From: Meandrina meandrites
Lineage: Eukaryota; Cnidaria; Anthozoa; Scleractinia; Meandrinidae
Assembly (NCBI GenBank): GCA_963693305.1
Contig: OY855903.1
Coordinates: 34,064,751-34,128,750 of the forward strand
DNA length: 64,000 nucleotides
Reading direction: 5' to 3'
The notes under the pieces are model-generated. The model ran no database searches and was not told the origin of the DNA. It worked only from the letters and a program-made list of their open reading frames with translations. A program made the position numbers and the translations under genes. Positions 1-11,500 of the stretch are shown piece by piece; position 1 is the first letter of the stretch; each line of letters begins with the position of its first letter.

Positions 1-614
1 TCGTTTCACTCGCCAATAGTTTTTGAGTTCAGAACAAATTTCCCAGTGAAGGCGCATTGTAGAGCACCTAATATGGAAATAGTATTGTTCGAAAGACCAA
101 TCAAAATTGCCCTAAACTGGTGACGTTTACAAGAGAATATGAGAAGAACAGCCGAAAGGAAGCGCAATGATTTGAATCTTTGCGATCGAATAGTCCTCAA
201 TTTTGTAAAGCTTTGTGAGCAATACGGATCTCTTCATTAAACAGCGAAAGAAGGCAAAGGCTTGTGTGATGCATCATGAGATCATTGGCAAAGAGATGGA
301 GAGCTTGGTGTCGCGCTGCACTCTAATACACTACTCGGTTTGATCGTAAGAATTGCGGAAAATTCGAAAACGGTGCAGGAAACTAGGTGAATAAGCTAGC
401 ACTTGGACGTATTTTTTAGAGACATCAGTCTAAGGTAAAATTTGTTTTTTTCTTAGTTGATCGCGATAGAAAATACATATTTGGGAAATCTTGGTAAAGA
501 AAGAAGGTAGATTGATCACGTCATCTTCGTGATGGCGTGACGAGGCTCTCCATCTCTGCTTGTTGTAAGTTTTGTTTTGTACCTGAAAAGTTGTGCTTTC
601 AGAAATAAGTAATT
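1..614. other. Non-coding left flank
   Basis: I find no convincing gene here. A polypyrimidine stretch ending in CAG just before position 602 looks like a splice acceptor for the exon that carries the ORF at 615, so part of this stretch could be a 5' UTR or intron of that gene. No known repeat is recognised. Confidence 0.4.
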
Positions 615-890
615 ATGTCAGACACTTTGGATACTGAGAGTATCAAGCGTTTTTGCCGAAAATGTAAAGGTCACAACTTGAAGGTGGCAGTGCATTCAGC
701 CTGCCCCTTCAAGTGTTGCCATTTCACCAAGTGCCAGAAGATAAACAGCACGAATGAAATTGCCCGGGAGCGAGCACGAAAACGACGGGTGGATGGAGCT
801 TCTGCAGTGCCAGTGCCTTCTTCAAGCAGTAACGTAACAGTCGAACAAATACTTGCAGTCGCCAACAAAAATTCATCCGAAGAACAGTAA
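615..890 (+). CDS. Small DM-domain-like (Doublesex/MAB-3) zinc-finger protein, 91 aa
   Basis: A 91-residue ORF with an ATG start. Residues about 14-55 carry a cysteine/histidine pattern like the intertwined zinc sites of DM domains: CRKCKGH, a second His, then CPFKCC-H-x3-C, followed by a basic, helix-prone tail with RARKRR near residue 57. DM proteins are DNA-binding transcription factors, often tied to sex determination or differentiation. Two features are unusual. The loop between the two histidines is shorter than in typical DMRT proteins, and the CxC of the second zinc site reads C-H, so a His may replace a Cys ligand. A likely splice acceptor sits just upstream, and the C-terminus is short, Ser/Pro-rich and has no DMA domain. 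It could be a complete small gene, one exon of a larger gene, or a domesticated fragment. This is the only ORF in the window not tied to a transposon. Confidence 0.55.
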   Translation: MSDTLDTESIKRFCRKCKGHNLKVAVHSACPFKCCHFTKCQKINSTNEIARERARKRRVDGASAVPVPSSSSNVTVEQILAVANKNSSEEQ

Positions 891-1929
891 AGAAAACAAC
901 TTTCGCCCGCAGCTTTTCAGGCCAGTGAGTTGCAAGTACAGTGTACGAATTGTTTCGTACTACCTTTATCTTATCTTGGAAGATAAACTGTGAACTATGA
1001 GGTTGTAATGCCTTGAAATTCGCTTGTGGCCTAATTTGAATTACAATCATTAAATGCTGGTTTCAACCCTGTACATAGCATGTGTGAGGTTAACAATGCA
1101 TATGTGAACATCTCAACAATGCCAGGATATTATGACAATTATGACACTCTTCCAAACATTTTTCCACTTCATTCATCGTGATGAACATGCATAATGTTGT
1201 ACAGTATGTTTGATCATGCATACCTCATTATTGATTAAATTTTTGCATGACATTAACTACAATTACTCTAACCAATGTTAGCACATGTAACATCTATGAC
1301 AAGCATGACACCCACTGGCAAGTTGAAAGTGCAAATATCCTTAATTTTTATGATGACATTCACTTGTTGGTTTTTTTTATTTGTCACACAAATTATTTAC
1401 AAAAAAAACAGCATACATTTACATAAGGGCCTGATAACATGGCGAATTTCAGTGTTCACTTCTTCTGGTATTTTTGGCAGATAATTTCAATCCTGTTGCC
1501 TAATGCATCTTTCAGTTGCTCTCTTCCAATTTTTGCATAGGGCAGACTCACAATTACATACATAGTCTATTTTTAAAAATTTATTTTTAACTGATGTATG
1601 TCAAAACCCTTTTGCAAAGGCCTTGGTTACATTCATCAGATTTTTTTAGCAGTTTTAAATGGTTTCAGATTGAATGCCACAAAAGTTTTCAAATTAAATT
1701 TTGTGAGCAGCATAATAGCCTTCATTTGTTTTCAAATGTTGTTGACAGTTGTGTTATTGTCTCGATGCTTTGACCTCATAGGTCTGCTTACCAAAAAAGA
1801 TTATGTATTGTTCTTAATTAACAATTTGATTGGTCAGTCTTTTGCCAGGTTGCCTGGTTCATTTAGATGTTCTGACCAATGTCGAGTCTCGGCAAATATA
1901 TTTTTCCTCAAACAAAATATTTATTGTTT
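891..1929. other. AT-rich non-coding stretch
   Basis: I see no gene. A 113-codon open frame at 1598-1939 is hydrophobic and AT-driven, has no recognisable domain, and runs into the MITE-like repeat at 1930; I treat it as chance. Confidence 0.4.
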
Positions 1930-1990
1930 AGCTCCATGAAATATCCAGACCCCCCCACAGAGGGATTTCCATTGATGACTGGTCCGACAA
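1930..1990. repeat. MITE-like short repeat, copy 1 (degraded)
   Basis: The stretch reads GAAATATCCAGACCCCC followed by a GGGATTTCC block. The same layout appears at 4956-5030, 47906-48010 and 51645-51800. It abuts the broken end of the CR1 reverse transcriptase, so it either inserted there or marks the breakpoint. Confidence 0.5.
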
Positions 1991-2686
1991 ATCCCATAGT
2001 ATTGCAATTTTTGCAACAAAATATCGTGATCTACTGTATCAAATGCCTTTTTGAGATCTAAAAAGACTACGACATTAACAAGACCACGGTCTATATCCAA
2101 GGCCCAGCTATCTGTAGCTTCAATAAGTGCGGTGAGCGTGGAATGCAGAGACCGAAAACCAGATTGATGGCACGAGAGAAAGTTGTGTTTTGTTAAATAA
2201 TGATAAAGTTGATCGTAGATTATCCGTTCAAAGACTTTGGCCACAACTGGAATTACTGATATTGGCCGATAATTCGTCAGATCAGAATGCTTCCCAGAAT
2301 TTTTATACAATGGAGTGACTCTGGCAGATTTCCACTCATCGGGAAAGATACCCGTCATTAGGGATTGATTAAATATATGAGTGAGAGATTCCGCCAGTAA
2401 ATCTGGACATTCCCTTAGAAGTTTTGCTGAAATATTATCTAATCCTGTTGCCTTTGACCTACAAAGCTTTGATAGTAGTGCAAAAACACGTGTAGGTGTT
2501 GTTTTTTTCAAAAACAAAATTTTTATCAGTTGCGGTAAGAAATTCGTCGAAGGATTTATCAACTTCTGTTACGTCTCCACTAAGGCTTGGCCCAACTTCT
2601 GTGAAAAAGGAGTTCAGCATTTCTGCTATATCTGTTTGATCTTCAGAATTTACCCCACTATATTCCATGTCATTAACAGTACACAT
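1970..2686 (-). pseudogene. CR1-like reverse transcriptase, N-terminal half
   Basis: The pre-RT motif AEMLNSFFTEVGP near 2600 leads, through a frameshift around 2510-2560, into RT fingers and palm: KATGLDNISAKLL, then NYRPISVIPVVAKVFERI, HQSGFR and the first catalytic aspartate region VFLDLKKAFDTVDHDIL near 2045. The homology stops after the YYGI-type motif, where the sequence turns into the MITE-like repeat. The xADD catalytic box and thumb are absent, so this fragment cannot be a working polymerase. Confidence 0.8.
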
Positions 2687-2696
2687 TCTCTGCCCG

Positions 2697-3350
2697 ATTT
2701 GTGAAAATCAGATCAATTAAAGTACTTGTAGTAGGTGTAATTCTGGTAGGTTCATTAATGAGTTGTTCCAATCCATAAAATATCTGTTATGTTTAGAAGA
2801 GCTTTCACATTAGCATTGTCTTTGGATTGCATGTCACAATTTAGATCCCCCAGGAGAAAATGTTCTACGTTTTCAGAATCTAATTTGCCTAATAATGTGT
2901 TTAAATGCGCGAAAAGTTCATGGGGTAAATTTGGAGGTCTGTACCATATCATGAAGTAATAACAAAGGGTTTTGAGTTATGTTTGTGAATTTCAATTGAT
3001 ATAATTTCCAAGAGCTGACTGTCCAAATCTGTACGGACAGAATAGCTTATGTTTGAACGAATGTAAAAACATACGCCACCACCAAACCTGCCATTTGTTG
3101 ACCTGTCATGGCGGATTATATCATAACCCTGGACTTTCACATCCTGATCAGAAATGCTCTCATTTAGCCTGGTCTCATTTAAGGCTAAAACGTTGATGTT
3201 TTGATCATTTAGAAAAACGTGAAGTTCATCAATATGTTTCAAAAGACTGGTAATATTCAAACTAGCCATTTTAAATCCACGACACTTTGGCATTAGAGTA
3301 TTTGACCTGATCCGGACGCTGGAGGTGGCAATGAGATTGTGTGTCGGCAC
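2697..3350 (-). pseudogene. CR1-like AP endonuclease domain
   Basis: Endonuclease motifs appear in family order: SLNITSL (metal-binding Asn), ALNETRL (Glu), RHDRSTNGRFGGGVCFY, YRPP, and GDLNCDM. One frameshift near 2775 separates GDLNCD from the tail TRITPTTSTLIDLIFTN at about 2745-2697. The final SDH-type catalytic motif and several hundred bases before the RT are missing: the tail joins directly to the pre-RT motif. The domain would nick target DNA to prime reverse transcription. Confidence 0.75.
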
Positions 3351-3371
3351 AGTTGTCTAGTAAGAATTATA

Positions 3372-4937
3372 TCAATGAAGTATATTATTTACAAAATTGC
3401 TCGCTAAAATAGCAATACCTTTCTTGTTAAGGTGGAGTTTGTAATTGTTCAGACATGTTTCATCGATGTTCAAGTGTTCGACAAAGCCCCATCCATTTTG
3501 ATTACAAAATGTTTTTAAAACTTTGTTGCAGTCCTTTACTTTCTTCTTGAGCGATTGTTCATCTGATCTTTGTGTGATTGCAGAAATGGTTACACTAGTG
3601 TTAGGAGAGTTTGTAGCAATCATATTTCCCAGGTCGACGATTTTCTCCGCTACATTCTGAGCAGAGGATGAATTTTTCAGATCATTTGTTCCGACATGAA
3701 GGATTATCGCCTTCAGTTTTGTAGCCAAGCTTGGTTGCAGATAATGCTCCATGTCTGTGGTTGTAGCACCAGGGAAACTTCTCACAGTTACGCGCCGTTT
3801 AGCTGCCCGACTTAATAAGTCATTGCGTAAACCTTTGACAATCGAATCTCCAACAATGATTGTGCCTTCATTGGGTTTTTGCTCCCCTTGGCCATTCTCA
3901 CTAGTATTGTTGTTTTCCTTTTGTAGTTGCTGGTTCTGGGAACTAGCTTTGCCTTTCTTTTTCTTCTTCCCTCGTTTATTGGACTTGTTTGATTTAACGG
4001 GTTGCCAGTCATCAGAAGCAGGTTGTTGATCATATGATCCTAACGAATCTTCGGCAGAAGCAGGTTGTGGATCATGTGATCCTGACGATTGATCGGCAGA
4101 AGCAGGTTGTGGGTCGTGTGATCCTGACGATTGATCAGAAGAAAGTATTTTGATTACTTCAAGGAGGCTAGCCTTTTCTTTCTCAAGATGGTCAATGGTA
4201 GATTCATAAGTTGTGCATTTGAGCCGCAGTTCGTCTAGTTCTTGTTGTAGTGGCCGTAATCTGTCTCTGTTAGTTAGACTGGATTTAATGCCACTTATTT
4301 CGGACCAGACCTTTGCAATTTCTTTAGAGAATTTCTCACCCAAGTTGTTAATTAGTACTTCGCCAGTGTTGAGGGCATGTTGAGCGTGTTCGAATGATTT
4401 GCTTTCGCTTTCATTTTTGTTCTCGTTCTCGCCCAGACCAACTTCATCAACTTCAAAATCTTCTCTCACAAGCGAGTGATCGTTTCAGGTGTTGGCAGTC
4501 GCTGTTGTTGACATTAATCTCACTTGTTGATGTTCACCGCCTGTTGAATATTCGTCGGCGAAGTGAGTGTTGTTGGTTTTGTCTGGTGACTCGGCAGAGT
4601 TTTGATTTTGAACTGCTTGTATAGTCCGAACAAGTAAATCTTGAGTATAATCCACCGCTTTTCCTTGTACGAGAAGGGTTTTGGTCTTCGTGTAAAGATT
4701 GAAAGTCACACTCGGAGTCTTCCACACAGTACACGTTCCATTATTAGACTTCGCTACGTCGTCTGCTAATAAACCAAGTTTTTGGTATAGAAATGACTCA
4801 AAAAGCTCAACCGAGCCATTCCATTTAAACTGATGTTTAGCATTAATAAATAGGAACGAATTGGTTGGTTCCTCTGTCGCATATTCCTCTATCGCACACT
4901 CGGTTTCCTCCTCCACTAAAACATGTGCGTCCGCCAT
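3372..4937 (-). pseudogene. CR1-like ORF1 with SGNH/GDSL esterase domain, one in-frame TGA
   Basis: About 520 codons from the ATG at 4937, broken only by a TGA at 4485-4487; reading resumes in the same frame. The N-terminal 150 residues form an unrecognised folded-looking domain. The middle is acidic and coiled-coil-like, followed by three copies of a roughly 15-residue motif (SSGSHDPQPASA type, about 4010-4140) and a Lys-rich run. The C-terminal 170 residues are an SGNH hydrolase: GDSIVKGL (catalytic Ser block), HVGTNDL (block III) and a final KLHLNKKG (catalytic His). Esterase ORF1 proteins are known from CR1 elements and are thought to act on lipids or membranes or in RNP assembly. The TGA looks like recent damage, since the rest of the frame is open. 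Confidence 0.85.
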
Positions 4938-4955
4938 TATGCTTAACTATTTTGG

Positions 4956-5030
4956 TCTTTGAAAGCCCCCACCTCAAAGAAATTCTAATCCATTCAGTAG
5001 GGGAGTGTGGATATTTTCTGCAGCTACACA
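4956..5030. repeat. MITE-like short repeat, copy 2
   Basis: Contains AAGAAATTCTAATCCATTC and GTGTGGATATTTTCTGC, which match the copy at 51645-51800 (AAGAATTTCCAATCCCTTC and GTATGGACACTTTCTAC) and, inverted, the terminus of the copy at 47906-48010. It sits directly against the 5' end of the CR1-like element. Confidence 0.55.
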
Positions 5031-6806
5031 TTTTATGTCCAAGTATTTACTTTACTCATAACTTGGATAGTAAGGGGTTCCTTGGTTTTTATTCAAGTAA
5101 TATAAATTTCTTGGTCCCACATTGACATAATTTGGTGCTTGCAACACATTGCTTTCCTTTGGAAGTCTTGAATCGACTTAACAGTCATAAACTTTGTATA
5201 TCTGTGTACAATACAGTTTGTATGAAATGCAATGGAAAACTTTTATCATGCATGTATTACTTAAATATTTTAATAATGAAACATGTACATACATGTATAT
5301 AATTATATTTTACAGATTTGGTCACTTGTCATGCCACATTGTATTAAAAATTACATGTACATATATTATTTAACTTGACAATCTTGAATCTTTCAAAGTT
5401 TTTATTGTATGCAACAATGCATGTAAAATTATTTATTGTAATAAACATTTCATCAACCATCTCTTTTTAATTTGTAGACAAATATCTTTTCACGCAAGAG
5501 TAATATTAAGTGATTGAAGGCAATTGTACACCAAATACCAAAATGTACTAAAATATTTCCAATGGTTATTGATTTTCTGTTTTAAGTGTCATTGTCAGAG
5601 AAAACCAGGCACCGGTGAAAGATGGGGTCGGCCGATTTCCCTAATTTTTTCAGCATTTGAAACCTATCAGATAAGATTAAGTTTGGTAGTATTTAAATGA
5701 TTTTGTGGCTTTTCAATCCTGAGATTGACCACCCCCCTACATTTTGGCACAGAAAGTGGCAAAAATCCATATAAAAAGCCCAATTTCTCGGTACTCAAAA
5801 CCGATCTCCCTTTTGCATGTAATGCACATATTTTTTTCTCAAGGTTAATTAACTAGTTGTTAATGTTTTGGCTGCCTCGAAACAAATTTTCAGTTAAACT
5901 AAAATTTTTGCCAAATTCTCTAACGTGGGTAGGTAGCTTGTACCTTACCACAGAGTGAATTTCGGGGTTTTTCAAATTTTATTTTTTCAAAAGTGCGGAA
6001 GATTATTTTTTATTTTATTCCATTTTTAAACAGTCTATACCCTTCTTAATCAAAAACAAGAATTTATTGATTGGCACAAGAAACTCGTTTTCCATGAATT
6101 TTGTTGAAAAATGCCTTAGATCGCTCTTATGGCTACTTTCCCGCCAAAATTAATTCACACTAAAATATTATATAAAGTCGCCAAAATTGCATTTCAAATG
6201 AAATTGATGTATTATAATTCAGTTTAGGAACAGCAGAATCTTTAGCAAATATGTTAAAAAATTAATTTCGAAATTATGTAATAAAAATATATAAATCTTC
6301 CACGTCTGACATGAATTTCAGTGTGTATTTGCGGCGAAAATTCAGTCGTATTAGATCCGAGAAAACTACAAGCTGATTCTCGTGAAGTAAACGAACAATT
6401 CATATCATAAGAGTGTTGTAAAGCACTGTAACATGAGAGTCCAGAATGAAACATGATAACATGAGCTGAAAGTCCTGTGTCGTCGGAAGAAACAATATCG
6501 CTAGGTCTCCTATTTAATTAGAACCTTGGATCATTGCTTCTAAGACTGCCTTATATATAAGCTTTATTTTCATGTGTTTTTGTTTCCAATAAATAGCCTA
6601 ACCTCGAGCCACCTCAGCTAACTATACTCAGGCTAACTGGAGTACTGCTTAGGCTAACCAAAGAGCTATTTAGGCTAACCAATGTGCTATTAACTGGAAT
6701 GGCTCTCATGACTTGTTGGCTCGCACTTTGTCAAGACCCAAGTGTTTTTTTAACTCACATGGGAATTAGCCAAGTACGAGTACTTACAGCCTCCTCAAAG
6801 TAGTAA
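5031..6806. other. AT-rich non-coding stretch
   Basis: I recognise no gene. Short degenerate AGGCTAACC-type direct repeats lie at 6603-6690. The end of this stretch is probably intron or upstream sequence of the interrupted Harbinger transposase, because an AACAG acceptor-like site precedes the exon at about 6810. Confidence 0.4.
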
Positions 6807-6809
6807 CAG

Positions 6810-6857
6810 TGGAAACGAATTGCTGATGATTTTGAAGAATTGTGGGGCTTCCCCGAC
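6810..6857 (+). pseudogene. Harbinger-1 transposase exon, part left of the BEL insertion
   Basis: After an acceptor-like AACAG the frame reads WKRIADDFEELWGFP, typical of the stretch just before the first catalytic Asp in HARBI1-like transposases. It stops at the BEL 5' LTR and resumes at 12814 with the HCLGAGDGKHV motif. The five bases before the LTR (CCGAC) match the five after the 3' LTR (CCCAC) except for one substitution. Confidence 0.7.
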
Positions 6858-7017
6858 TGTTCCGAACTGAAATTTGTAAGGCGAGTTGAGACTAGGTCCG
6901 AGTGACAACGTCATGACGACACGAGAAAAGAAAAAGAACGTGAGCTCGACGTTCGGGTCGAAGCAGATAAGTGTTGTTATAAAATTTTGCGTTATGGAAT
7001 AAAATCGTTCAATTTCA
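6858..7017 (+). repeat. BEL 5' LTR
   Basis: 160 bp, starts TGTTCCGAAC and ends TTTCA, so it has the canonical TG...CA ends. It contains AATAAA near 6998 as a possible polyadenylation signal. It matches 12654-12813 with four differences. Confidence 0.93.
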
Positions 7018-7035
7018 TGGTCCTTCGAGTTGGAG
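7018..7035 (+). promoter_or_regulatory. BEL primer-binding site
   Basis: TGGTCCTTCGAGTTGG directly follows the 5' LTR. TGG pairs with the tRNA CCA end, and TTCGA resembles the T-arm. The identity of the primer tRNA cannot be settled here. Confidence 0.65.
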
Positions 7036-7249
7036 ATTGGATTTGGAGAAACAGTATCGACGATTGGTCGAGCAAAAGGAGAGTTGGATCCGTTTTTTAC
7101 TGCGAAGAAGTTGGTTTTCGCATATCGGTGATTTGGCGCCAAACCACAAGTGTATTGCATCAGCACCTTGAACGAGAGGAACTTCTGTGAATGTGCAGAC
7201 CTGTGTTGTTGCGATTATATGAGGTCAGTAAAATTTATGGTGTTTCAAA

Positions 7250-8500
7250 ATGTCGAAAGATTTAGAAGCTATCAAGAAAAAGAGAAAATTCCTGAGAAAA
7301 TCTGTCACAGACACGTTGAAGTTAATCGACGAAGCCCTGTCTCAACAAGATAGTTATGCACGAGTTCAAGTGTTGAAAGATAATGTCGCAAGTAAATGGA
7401 GTGACTTGCAGGAAGTGCAAGCCACGATGTGCACAATGTTAGAGGATGAAGAGATCGAGGCGGAATGTGAGAGCCAGAATGAATACGAAGCACGTGTAAT
7501 TGAAAGCATGGCCAAAATGACAAGTTATTTGGCAAGTAAACATGTTCCCGAAGTGCAATTGTTAGGAAGCAATCCACCCGTATCTCAGTCGTCCTCTCAA
7601 GTACAAGTTAAGCTACCCAAGATTAATCTACCAACCTTTGACGGAAATGTTTTGAGCTGGCAACCCTATTATCAGTCTATAAAAGTTTCAGTGGTTGACA
7701 ATCCGTCCTTGGCAGATGTCCAAAAATTAGAGTACTTGATGAGATCGCTAAAGGGTTCGGCTGCTGAAGCGGTGAAAGGTTTTGCAGTGCTTCAAGCGAA
7801 TTACAAGCCAGTTTTGGAAATCTTGAAGGAAAGATTCGGGCATGCAAGGTTAATACTTGATGCACATGTAAGATCCTTGATCCATTTGCCACGTTTAAGC
7901 TCTAATGATGCAACCTCCATGCGTAAATTCTACGATGAAGTTATAGGTCACGTTCGCTCTGTTGAGTCCTTTGGTGAAAAGTTTAATTCTGAAACTTTGG
8001 CTCCAGTTCTTGTGCCTCTAATAGTTGACAAACTGCCAAAAGAAGTTGTCGAAAAATGGGAATTGGAGCTTAATGAGGAGAAAGCTAAACAGGACTGTGT
8101 GGAAGTGAAAACACTGTTTACTTTCTTGGAGCAATTGATAAGAGCTAAAGAGTCTTCACAGCCTCCTTCTCTTGATTCTAAAGCTCCGGCAAAGGAAAAT
8201 GTTGGAAATCGTGAAAACCGTTTCAAGTTTAACCGGTCACAAAAATTATCCACCTCTGCATTATGTGCGGCAACGCAAGAGGACAAGTGTGTCATTTGCT
8301 ACAAAAACCATGGTTTGAAGTCATGTGTCACTTTTCTGTCACTACCAGTGAAAGAAAGATTCAGAAAAGCAACGTCTAAAGGCCTGTGTTTCCGATGACT
8401 TGAACCTGGTCATAGAGCTGAAGTGTGCCAGAAACCTCCATGCAAGCATTGCCAAGGTAGACATCACAGTCTCCTGCATCAGGATTCAGCTCGTCCTCCC
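7250..8500 (+). pseudogene. BEL Gag with CCHC zinc knuckle, one in-frame TGA
   Basis: Starts at the ATG 7250. The N-terminus is a helical, charged region, followed by the BEL Gag core (LPKINLPTFDGNVLSWQPYY at about residue 120, then AAEAVKGF and ILKERFGHARLI), a spacer, and the nucleic-acid-binding zinc region. The knuckle CFR*LEPGHRAEVC has TGA (8396-8398) where the family has a zinc-binding Cys, so the stop removes both a ligand and the rest of the polyprotein. A second Cys/His cluster (CKHCQGRHHSLLH) follows. Gag would package element RNA into cytoplasmic particles. Confidence 0.88.
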
Positions 8501-11500
8501 TTAGAAGAAGTCAAAGTGGAATCAGCCCCTGAATTACCATCATCTCCGTCAGTTCCTGCTGTGTCGTCCTCAGTTGTGGCAAATTCTGTTGCAGTGGGCT
8601 CAGGTGGAAAGGTGATTCTGCAGACCGTACCAGCTATTTTGTGTGGATCAAATGGGTGTTCAAAAGTTGTGAGATGTTTCTTTGATCCTGGTTCTCAAAC
8701 GTCGTTTGTTCCGCAGAGTGTAATTGATGAGCTTGGTCTTGATGGGAAGAGTGTCAAAATTGCTGTTTCTGGATTTGGTGGAGAGGCCACCAAGAGCACT
8801 TTGCGGAAGAGAATTGCGTTTACTGTGGCACCTATTGACAAATCTGGACAGCCTCAATGTATTGAGGCACTTACTACACCAGTAATATGCCGGCCAGCTG
8901 AAGCTGTGGATATTCATCCAACAAGATGGTCTCACCTTCAAAACATAGCATTTCCTGAAGAATTCCCAAGAGAGAAACAAGAGATTGATGTGCTTATTGG
9001 CTTGGATTTCTATTATTCCTTTGTGACAAGAGACATTGTAAGAGGGGGTTCCCATGAGCCAGTTGCAGTTCGCACAACTTTGGGTTGGGTCTTCTGTGGG
9101 CCAACAGGTGGTCATGGCCAAGAATGCACTGTGTCTATGAATGTTCAAATTAGTGTTGAGGAACAATTGAATGAAACACTTCAAAAGTTCTGGGATTTGG
9201 AGTCCATTGGTGTCAGACCTGCTGAAAGTTCATTTTCTACTACTCATGCAGAAGATGTGGTCTTGAAGAAGTTTAAAGAGACACTAACGTACAATGATGG
9301 TCGCTACGAAGTATCCTTACCATGGAAGGAAGATCGCGTTTCATTGAAAGATAATTACCGGCAAGCGGAAAGTAGGTTGTACAATCTAGAAAAGAAGCTG
9401 CTGCATGAGCCAGTGAAAGCTGCATCGTACAGAGAAGCAATTAACAAGTATGTTGAGAACGGTGTTGCTGAAGAAGTACCTTGTGATGAAATTACACCGG
9501 CAGATGGGCGTCCTGTGTTCTATCTCCCTCATCATGCGATTATCAGGGAAGACAAGCAGACAACCAAGACGAGTTGTGTTTGATGCATCAGCGAAAGACA
9601 GCAATGGTGTCTCTCTGAACAGCTGCTTAGAGCCAGGCCCAGCATTACAGCCAGATTTGGTCGGAATTCTTCTGCGTTTTCGAAAGAATTATGTTGGTAT
9701 CATGGGTGACATAGAGAAGATGTTCTTGCAGATTCGGTTAAAAGAAGAAGACAGAGATTCACACCAGTATCTGTGGAGAGATTTGGACCCCAAGGCCACA
9801 CCTAAGATTTACAGAATGACAAGGGTCACATTTGGAGTTGTTTCCAGTCCGTTTCTTGCCATTGGCACTATTCAAGAGCATGTGAAAAGGTGTAAAGAAA
9901 CATTTCCTGTTGCATCGAGTGAAATCTTGAGGAACACTTATGTTGATGACTGTGCTTCAGGGAGAGACAATGTGCAGGAAACGCTGAAATTACAGCGAAG
10001 TGCTACCGAGCTTATGCAGAAAGCTGCCTTTAATTTGACAAAATGGTCAAGCAATTCATCTGAGCTTATGGAGGCCATACCAGAGAGGGACAGAGCAGCA
10101 GTTAGTCTTGTCAGCCTGGAAAGTGATCTAGCAGAAGCACATCCAATCACGAAAGCATTAGGATTAAAGTGGAATACACTTACTGACAACCTTGTCTTTA
10201 CAATTGATGTGGACATTGTTAAGTCGAGATCAAAGACAGTATACACTAAAAGAAAGGTGGCGTCTTTAGCAGCAAAGATATTTGATCCGATTGGTCTAAT
10301 CGCACCCTTTTCAGTGAGGTCAAAATTAATTCTTCAAAGCTTGTGGACCAAGGGTGTTGGATGGGATGAGGAAATTCCCATGGAAGTCTCATTGAAATGG
10401 AATCAGTGGGTTCAAGAGCTTTCTGAACTTGGACACCTTCAAATTTCTAGATGTTACACTGATTTGCCATTAGGTCAGAACCCCAAAGTAGAGCTACACG
10501 CATTTGGTGATGCGTCAGAAGTTGCTTATGCCTCTGCAGTTTATCTGAGAGTTGTTTGTGAAGGTGGAAAGGTATCTACCAGTCTTGTGATGTCCAAGAC
10601 CCGAGTGGCTCCTGTGAGGAAGATTACACTTCCGCAGTTGGAGTTGATGGCTGCTGTAATTACTGCTAGACTTTGCACCTATGTCAAAGGTGCAATAGAT
10701 TGTCCCATTAGCTGCACTGTTTGTTGGACAGACAATTCTTCAACGTTACACTGGATTAGAGGGGCAGCTTCACAGTGGAAACCATTTGTTGCTAATCGTG
10801 TTATTGAAATTCAGTCGTTGTTGGACCCTAGTGTTTGGAGGTATTGTCCAGGACCGCAGAACCCAGCTGATCTACCTACCCGAGGTTTATCTGCAAGTCA
10901 GTTAAGAGAGAGTCATTTGTGGTGGAAAGGACCCTCTTGGTTGCAAGAGTCCGAAAAAGATTGGCCCGAGGATTTAAGGTCAAAACCCTCCAGTGAAATT
11001 GTTGACCCAGAGAGGAAGAGTAAAGCTAGTGTCAGTTGTGTTGTGCAACCCAAAGAGCCATTTATTGACTTCACAAGATTCAGCAAGTATAGTCGCTTGC
11101 TAAGAACTGTTGCTTGGATCAGAAGATTCGTTAGCAACTCAAGAGTGAAAGAAGAGGAAAGAATTGACAGCCCTTTAACTGGTTTAGAGATACAAAATGC
11201 AGAAGAATGGTTGATATCTCATGTACAAGAAGCAAGTTTTCCTGAAGAAATTGCGTCATGTAAACAGCATGGTCCAGTGAAGGACAGCAACCTTGCCAAT
11301 TTAAACCCGTTTATGTGTCCGACTAGTCATTTTCTTCGTGTTGGAGGAAGAATTCACAAATCACTGTTGCCAGAAGAGGAGAAACATCGTATTATCCTGC
11401 CTTCTAACCATCCTGTTGTTAAGTTGTTAATTGATGATATTCACAGCTGTGAACTACATGCTGGAGTTGAACACACTTTGTCAGTTTTGCGACAGAGATT

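Larger units (their letters stand above)
1970..4955 (-). mobile_element. CR1-like non-LTR retrotransposon, truncated and decayed
   Basis: Reading on the minus strand, the order is ORF1 with an SGNH esterase (4937-3372), AP-like endonuclease (3350 to about 2697) and reverse transcriptase (2686 to about 1970). An esterase in ORF1 plus an APE/RT ORF2 is characteristic of the CR1/L2 group. The copy lacks the RT catalytic box and everything downstream, has an internal deletion between endonuclease and RT, a stop in ORF1 and at least two frameshifts. Copies of one short MITE-like repeat lie at both ends. Confidence 0.75.

Noticed and set aside
1598..1939. 113-codon hydrophobic ORF
   Set aside because: AT-rich, no domain, overlaps the MITE-like repeat. 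Probably chance.
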